From an uncultured Eubacteriales bacterium (lineage in GTDB: Bacteria > Bacillota > Clostridia > Lachnospirales > Lachnospiraceae), in assembly GCA_949289145.1 (NCBI GenBank), contig CASEML010000103.1, positions 1 to 54,946 of the forward strand: 54,946 nt of DNA, given 5' to 3'. A program made the translations under genes and the position numbers. The notes under the pieces were generated by a model, which was given only the letters and a program-made list of their open reading frames with translations, was not told where the DNA came from and did no database searches. Of this stretch, positions 51,201 through 54,946 are shown in pieces (position 1 is the first letter of the stretch; each line of letters begins with the position of its first letter).

Positions 51201-52232
51201 CTACCGGAACACCGCTTTCACTGCCAAGTAACAAAGCCTGTACATCTTATGCTTCATCAGGAAAATAAACACCTTTCCTGTGAGCATCAGCTTAGGCATA
51301 CGATATTCTTTTAATGCTTCCTGTACAAATTCATTTTCGCAAATTTCACCAACTCTCTGCACTACCTGTTTTGGCCTGTCCTCTTTATTTTTGTGAATTT
51401 CTTCTTTGATGCACATTAGTGTCAAAAATAAAAAATCATTAGTAATCTGTTCACTGTAATCATAGACAGATTTCGTTTCATTGATTTTCATCAGCTGGTT
51501 TCGCAATACAATTAATTTATCCAAATAATTCCTGTCATGCTTTCCTGTTAAAGAGCTTTCATTGATCCAATAATGGTATGGATAATAATCATGCATCGCA
51601 TAAATTGACTTTGTATCAATAAAAGCAGCAAATGTGATCACTAAATCTTCTCCAATGCTGACTTTATCACTGCAATATTTTATGTTTTCCGTAATAAGCT
51701 CACGGCGATACAGCTTCATTGCACGGGAAGCAGGAATGGCACGGCTGTCAAAGCTTCCATCGCAGAAAAATACAGGTACGATTTCTTTTTTAATTTCCTT
51801 GTCACCATAAAAGCTTTTGGTCAGCCGATCGGTCAGATAGGTTTTTTTACGTTTCTGATTTTCAAACTCTTTCACCAAACCACATAATACCATATCTGCA
51901 TCATAAGATTTTGCCTTTTTGTACATCCGCTTATACATATCCGTATCAATCCAGTCATCACTGTCCACAAAGCCCAGATAATCTCCTACAGAGGCTTTTA
52001 CACCGGCAATCCATGCAGAAGTCAATCCGCCGTTTTCTTTATGTATTACCTTTACTCTTGCATATTTTTTTGCATACTCGTCACAAATTTCCCCTGAATT
52101 GTCAGTAGAGCCGTCATCCACTAGGATAATCTCCAAATCGTGCTCTGTCTGTGCCAAAAGACTTTCCACACATCGTTTCAGATATTTTTCCACATTATAC
52201 ACGGGAACTATTACACTTAACATATGTTTCAC
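51201..52232 (-). CDS. Family 2 glycosyltransferase (EpsJ-like)
   Basis: 343 aa. VIVPVYNVEKYLKRCVESLLAQ, LVDDGSTDNSGEICDEYA (about 37-54), HKENGGLTSAWIAGV (about 65-79) and FVDSDDWID (about 88-96) are the classic EPS GT2 motifs. The C-terminal half is basic and helical (KVFIFLMKHKMYRLCYLAVKAVFR). It starts 4 bp after the preceding GT2 stop, in the same operon. Donor and acceptor are unknown. Confidence 0.92.
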   Translation of the reverse strand: MKHMLSVIVPVYNVEKYLKRCVESLLAQTEHDLEIILVDDGSTDNSGEICDEYAKKYARVKVIHKENGGLTSAWIAGVKASVGDYLGFVDSDDWIDTDMYKRMYKKAKSYDADMVLCGLVKEFENQKRKKTYLTDRLTKSFYGDKEIKKEIVPVFFCDGSFDSRAIPASRAMKLYRRELITENIKYCSDKVSIGEDLVITFAAFIDTKSIYAMHDYYPYHYWINESSLTGKHDRNYLDKLIVLRNQLMKINETKSVYDYSEQITNDFLFLTLMCIKEEIHKNKEDRPKQVVQRVGEICENEFVQEALKEYRMPKLMLTGKVFIFLMKHKMYRLCYLAVKAVFR

Positions 52233-52236
52233 CCCA

Positions 52237-53196
52237 CTACTTTCCCAATAACCTCTTATAAAGTATCGGATTTATCAGAAAGATTTGATAACCTATTTTT
52301 GTTTTCCAAGGCGTTTTACCATATTTCTTTAACTCTTTATATGTGCTTTTCAGCCGCCGTTTCAATTCTTTTGCTGTTTCCTTATCCTGCAAAAGATCCA
52401 TGATTTTATAATACAGATCAATGGTACCATCCATATATATTTTATACATAGGAATTAAAATTTCTGTTTCCTTCCTTTCTTTTAGAAAGGTCAGACGGTT
52501 CCTTACCGCCCACTCCCAATCCAGGCGCTTTAAGGAAAATTTATCTCTGGTAATACTGATTCCGCCAGTATAATAACCATATAAAAAACGATAGACAAAA
52601 GCCACCTGCTCGGCCTGATAAAACAGCCTGTGGGTGGTGGCTTCATCTTCATGAATCCGTCCTTCTGGATACCTGACACCTTCAAACACACTTTTGTGAT
52701 ACAGCTTGTTCCATGCAACCACATTATATGCACCATCCCGCCAGCTCATTCCTTTTATCATTTCTTTACCAGAAAATACTTCAGTAGGTTCTGTAACTTC
52801 TTCCTTATCCTTTGTCATAACGTCACCGTCCACATATTCATATCTGCACTGGGCAATCTGACTTCCAGTCTGCTTGCAAGCCTGATATAACACTTCTATA
52901 AATTCCGTCGAAACAAAATCATCTGAATCTACAAATGCCAAATATTCTCCCTTTGCTGCATCAATTCCGCTGTTTCTGGCAGCAGAAAGTCCTCCGTTTT
53001 CTCTGTGAATGACACGAATCCGCTTATCCTTTTCTGCCCAACAGTCACAAATAGTCGGACAATTATCTTTTGAACCGTCATCTACCAGAATGATTTCTAA
53101 ATTTTTATAAGTTTGACTAACGATAGAATTCAGGCATCTGTCCAGATAAAGTTCTACCATATAAACTGGAATGATTATGGTGATTAAATCTTGCAT
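52237..53196 (-). CDS. Family 2 glycosyltransferase (EpsJ-like)
   Basis: 319 aa. IIIPVYMVELYLDRCLNSIV, LVDDGSKDNCPTICDCWA (about 36-53), HRENGGLSAARNSGIDAA (about 64-81) and FVDSDDFVS (about 88-96) form the GT-A domain. The C-terminal part ends GYQIFLINPILYKRLLGK, similar to other Firmicute EPS transferases. It is one of three consecutive, clearly paralogous GT2 genes. Confidence 0.92.
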   Translation of the reverse strand: MQDLITIIIPVYMVELYLDRCLNSIVSQTYKNLEIILVDDGSKDNCPTICDCWAEKDKRIRVIHRENGGLSAARNSGIDAAKGEYLAFVDSDDFVSTEFIEVLYQACKQTGSQIAQCRYEYVDGDVMTKDKEEVTEPTEVFSGKEMIKGMSWRDGAYNVVAWNKLYHKSVFEGVRYPEGRIHEDEATTHRLFYQAEQVAFVYRFLYGYYTGGISITRDKFSLKRLDWEWAVRNRLTFLKERKETEILIPMYKIYMDGTIDLYYKIMDLLQDKETAKELKRRLKSTYKELKKYGKTPWKTKIGYQIFLINPILYKRLLGK

Positions 53197-53263
53197 TTTT
53201 TACTCCTTCTATTGTAGTTATAACGAAGCACCCCATGATACACACTAAAATATACAAAAGCAG

Positions 53264-54286
53264 TCATAATTTCCCTCTCTTTAGGATATTGAGCATCCAT
53301 TTTCGGAGACGGCATAAGTACCATAGTGATTTGATTCTGTTCTTTTTGAAAAAAAAGTTTAGTATCTTTAGGTCTGGAGGCAGGTTAGTAATATTATGAT
53401 TTATCTTTTGAATATAGGAATCGTTGGTATATTGGCTGGCTATTTGCCGGAAGGTTTGGCAACACATTGTTTTATCATAGACGCATTCTGCCAAATCACA
53501 TAAAAATTCAGATATCATGCGGGAATAGATGATTTCTTCTTTGCCCATTTGATTCAGATTCTGATGATAGAACTCTTCCGTAGCCTGACAGATTTGTCTG
53601 GCTATTTGAAGTTTGTCTTCTCTTCTCTGTGAAGAAAGGGTTACTTTGCCTCGCTCTTGTATATAATGGTACAAGGGCAGAGATATGAAAGATATTTTTT
53701 CTTTGCCTTTTAATTGTTTCAGATAGGATAAATTAAATAGTAAATCTTCTCCCAGACTTAGATTTTCTGAAAACTGTTCCACTATTTTTTCTTTTTTGTA
53801 CAGTTTATTCCAAGGCATGTTAAGAAACCCCTGCTCATATAACTCCAAAAATAAGCTGCCCAGTGTTTTCATTTCCACTGGAGAAGTCTGGCTTTCTTTA
53901 GTGCATTTTATAATATCCCTTCCAACATAGTGATGATGAAAACCAGAGATTACTAAATCCGACTGCTGTTCTTCCATAATTTTTTTCATACGTTCGCACA
54001 TGTCTTTTTCTAAATAATCATCACTGTCCACAAACTGGATATATTCTCCCTCTGCCGCCTGTATTCCTGCATTTCTTGCCTTAGACACACCACTATTCTT
54101 CTGGTGGATAACACGAACTCTGCTGTCTTCTTTGGCATACTTATCACAGATTTCCGGTGAACGGTCTGTGGAGCCGTCATTTACCAGAATCACCTCTATA
54201 TGCGTTTCTGACTGCTTCAGGATACTTTGTACACACCGCTCTAAATTTTCTTCACAGTTATAAACAGGAACTATTACTGATATCAT
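53264..54286 (-). CDS. Family 2 glycosyltransferase (EpsJ-like)
   Basis: 340 aa. VIVPVYNCEENLERCVQSIL, LVNDGSTDRSPEICDKYA (about 34-51), HQKNSGVSKARNAGIQAA (about 62-79) and FVDSDDYLE (about 86-94). The start abuts the stop of the hexapeptide acetyltransferase by one base. The C-terminal 90 residues are rich in Cys and aromatic residues and differ from the two sister proteins, suggesting another acceptor. Confidence 0.92.
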   Translation of the reverse strand: MISVIVPVYNCEENLERCVQSILKQSETHIEVILVNDGSTDRSPEICDKYAKEDSRVRVIHQKNSGVSKARNAGIQAAEGEYIQFVDSDDYLEKDMCERMKKIMEEQQSDLVISGFHHHYVGRDIIKCTKESQTSPVEMKTLGSLFLELYEQGFLNMPWNKLYKKEKIVEQFSENLSLGEDLLFNLSYLKQLKGKEKISFISLPLYHYIQERGKVTLSSQRREDKLQIARQICQATEEFYHQNLNQMGKEEIIYSRMISEFLCDLAECVYDKTMCCQTFRQIASQYTNDSYIQKINHNITNLPPDLKILNFFFKKNRIKSLWYLCRLRKWMLNILKRGKL

Positions 54287-54810
54287 TACTTTTCCACCAT
54301 AACTTTCTCTCGCCTGTTGAAATAGGTTGTATTAGAAGGAATCCGTCCACTTACAATACTTCCAGCGCCAATCACTGCTCCATCACCGATTACACTTCCC
54401 GGTAAAATCACACAATTGGCACCAATCCATACTTTTGCGCCAATAAGCACCGGTGCAGTGATGTAACCGCTGAAATCCTTTGTGTGGTTATGGTCGACAA
54501 TGACCACATTATTACCAATCTGACACCCCTCACCAATGACAATACGCTCCATACATGTAATGGAACAATTCAAATTAAAAAAACATTTATCCCCAATATG
54601 AATTACTCCACTTTCTCCACGAAGATAGAAATGATCTCTAGTTACCAGCTCTTTTCCCACCGTGACTGCTGCATGTCTTTTTATAACTATACGGGAATGC
54701 GCTCCCAAAGCATGTATCATAGGTGTCTGAAAACGTTTTCCATATTTTACCTTGTAGCCAATGATTTTTGGAAGGGAAATCACTGCCCTTTTTGCCAATT
54801 CTATATCCAT
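54286..54810 (-). CDS. Hexapeptide-repeat acyltransferase (CapG/WcaF-like)
   Basis: 174 aa from the ATG at 54810, which has GGAG 6 nt upstream; a GTG twelve codons earlier would place the start in a GC-rich hairpin. Left-handed beta-helix repeats run through the protein (GEGCQIGNNVVIVDHNHTKDF, with the catalytic His in VDHNHT at about 105-110; VWIGANCVILPGSVIG; GAVIGAGSIVSG). It probably O-acetylates a polysaccharide precursor. It is the first gene of the right-end GT2 operon seen here. Confidence 0.9.
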   Translation of the reverse strand: MDIELAKRAVISLPKIIGYKVKYGKRFQTPMIHALGAHSRIVIKRHAAVTVGKELVTRDHFYLRGESGVIHIGDKCFFNLNCSITCMERIVIGEGCQIGNNVVIVDHNHTKDFSGYITAPVLIGAKVWIGANCVILPGSVIGDGAVIGAGSIVSGRIPSNTTYFNRREKVMVEK

Positions 54811-54946
54811 TTTAATCTCCATTCCGCCGCCTTCGGCTGGCGGCACAAATAGTAATGAAAGTGTTTCATCTCTCTACACTGTGCTGTAAAATAGTTTGCA
54901 AGAAGCTACACTACAAAGCACGGAAGGAGGAGTTGTAACAACTTTC
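54811..54946 (-). other. Right-edge leader region with GC-rich hairpin
   Basis: GCCGCC (54826-54831) and GGCGGC (54839-54844) enclose TTCGGCT directly before the ribosome site of the acyltransferase gene. This GC-rich stem stands out from its AT-rich surroundings and could limit initiation or be the end of an upstream element. Farther right is GTTGTAACAAC near 54934-54944, a short palindrome. The region is cut by the window edge. Confidence 0.4.

Overview
The window looks like chromosomal DNA of a low-to-moderate GC Firmicute of the class Clostridia, most likely a gut Lachnospiraceae-type organism. The reasons are strong AGGAGG-type ribosome binding sites, SigA-type promoters, TagGH-type ABC polysaccharide export, GacI/GacJ-type wall polysaccharide genes, a class M sirtuin and a DUF368 carrier recycler. 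Nearly all genes are on the minus strand and sit in tight, often overlapping operons. I recognised no rRNA, tRNA, CRISPR array, phage or intact insertion sequence. | Left block (1-12816, minus): one long surface-polymer operon read from an upstream promoter near 12.9 kb toward position 1. It runs acyltransferase 3, TarI/IspD-type cytidylyltransferase, TarJ-type polyol dehydrogenase, RPE/AlsE-type epimerase, polyprenyl-phosphate glycosyltransferase, pyruvyl-transferase-family protein, UPF0104/MprF-type membrane protein, GT2, ABC permease, ABC ATPase, and two tandem galactofuranosyltransferase (GlfT2)-like enzymes. Together these suggest a CDP-polyol-dependent, possibly galactofuranose-containing polymer exported by an ABC transporter. 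| 13271-14707 is a plus-strand multi-pass membrane protein with its own promoter and terminator. | Middle block (14860-29044): a redox and stress region. It holds an operon of a flavin/ferredoxin protein, a macrodomain and a SirTM-type sirtuin; an Rrf2 regulator with three matching 21-bp operators; three aldo/keto reductases (two of them close paralogues); a flavin reductase-like protein; a lipoprotein flavodoxin; two esterases, one of them a lipoprotein; two LysR regulators; a PopT-type DUF368 protein; and a GNAT. Small repeats and decayed gene pieces are concentrated here. | Right block (29036-44671, minus): a second wall-polysaccharide operon. It has GT4, GT2, a GT39-type membrane transferase, a GacI/GacJ-like pair, RmlD, another membrane glycosyltransferase, an MBOAT plus SGNH/DltD-like O-acylation pair, two acyltransferase-3 proteins, and a GtrB-like GT2. 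It ends in a three-gene set (NDP-hexose 2,3-dehydratase, Gfo/Idh/MocA reductase, SDR reductase) expected to make a dTDP-2,6-dideoxyhexose. | Right end (44809-54946): a plus-strand fucosyltransferase-fold protein; a CNNM/CorC-type membrane protein preceded by a short Asp-rich leader ORF and hairpin; an SDR protein; a maltose acetyltransferase plus GH13 alpha-glucosidase operon; then three GT2 enzymes and a hexapeptide acetyltransferase. | The most novel-looking items are the acidic leader peptide/attenuator before the CNNM gene, the Rrf2 operator set, the covarying hairpin repeats, the 2,6-dideoxysugar module and the SirTM operon without visible GcvH-L/LplA2.
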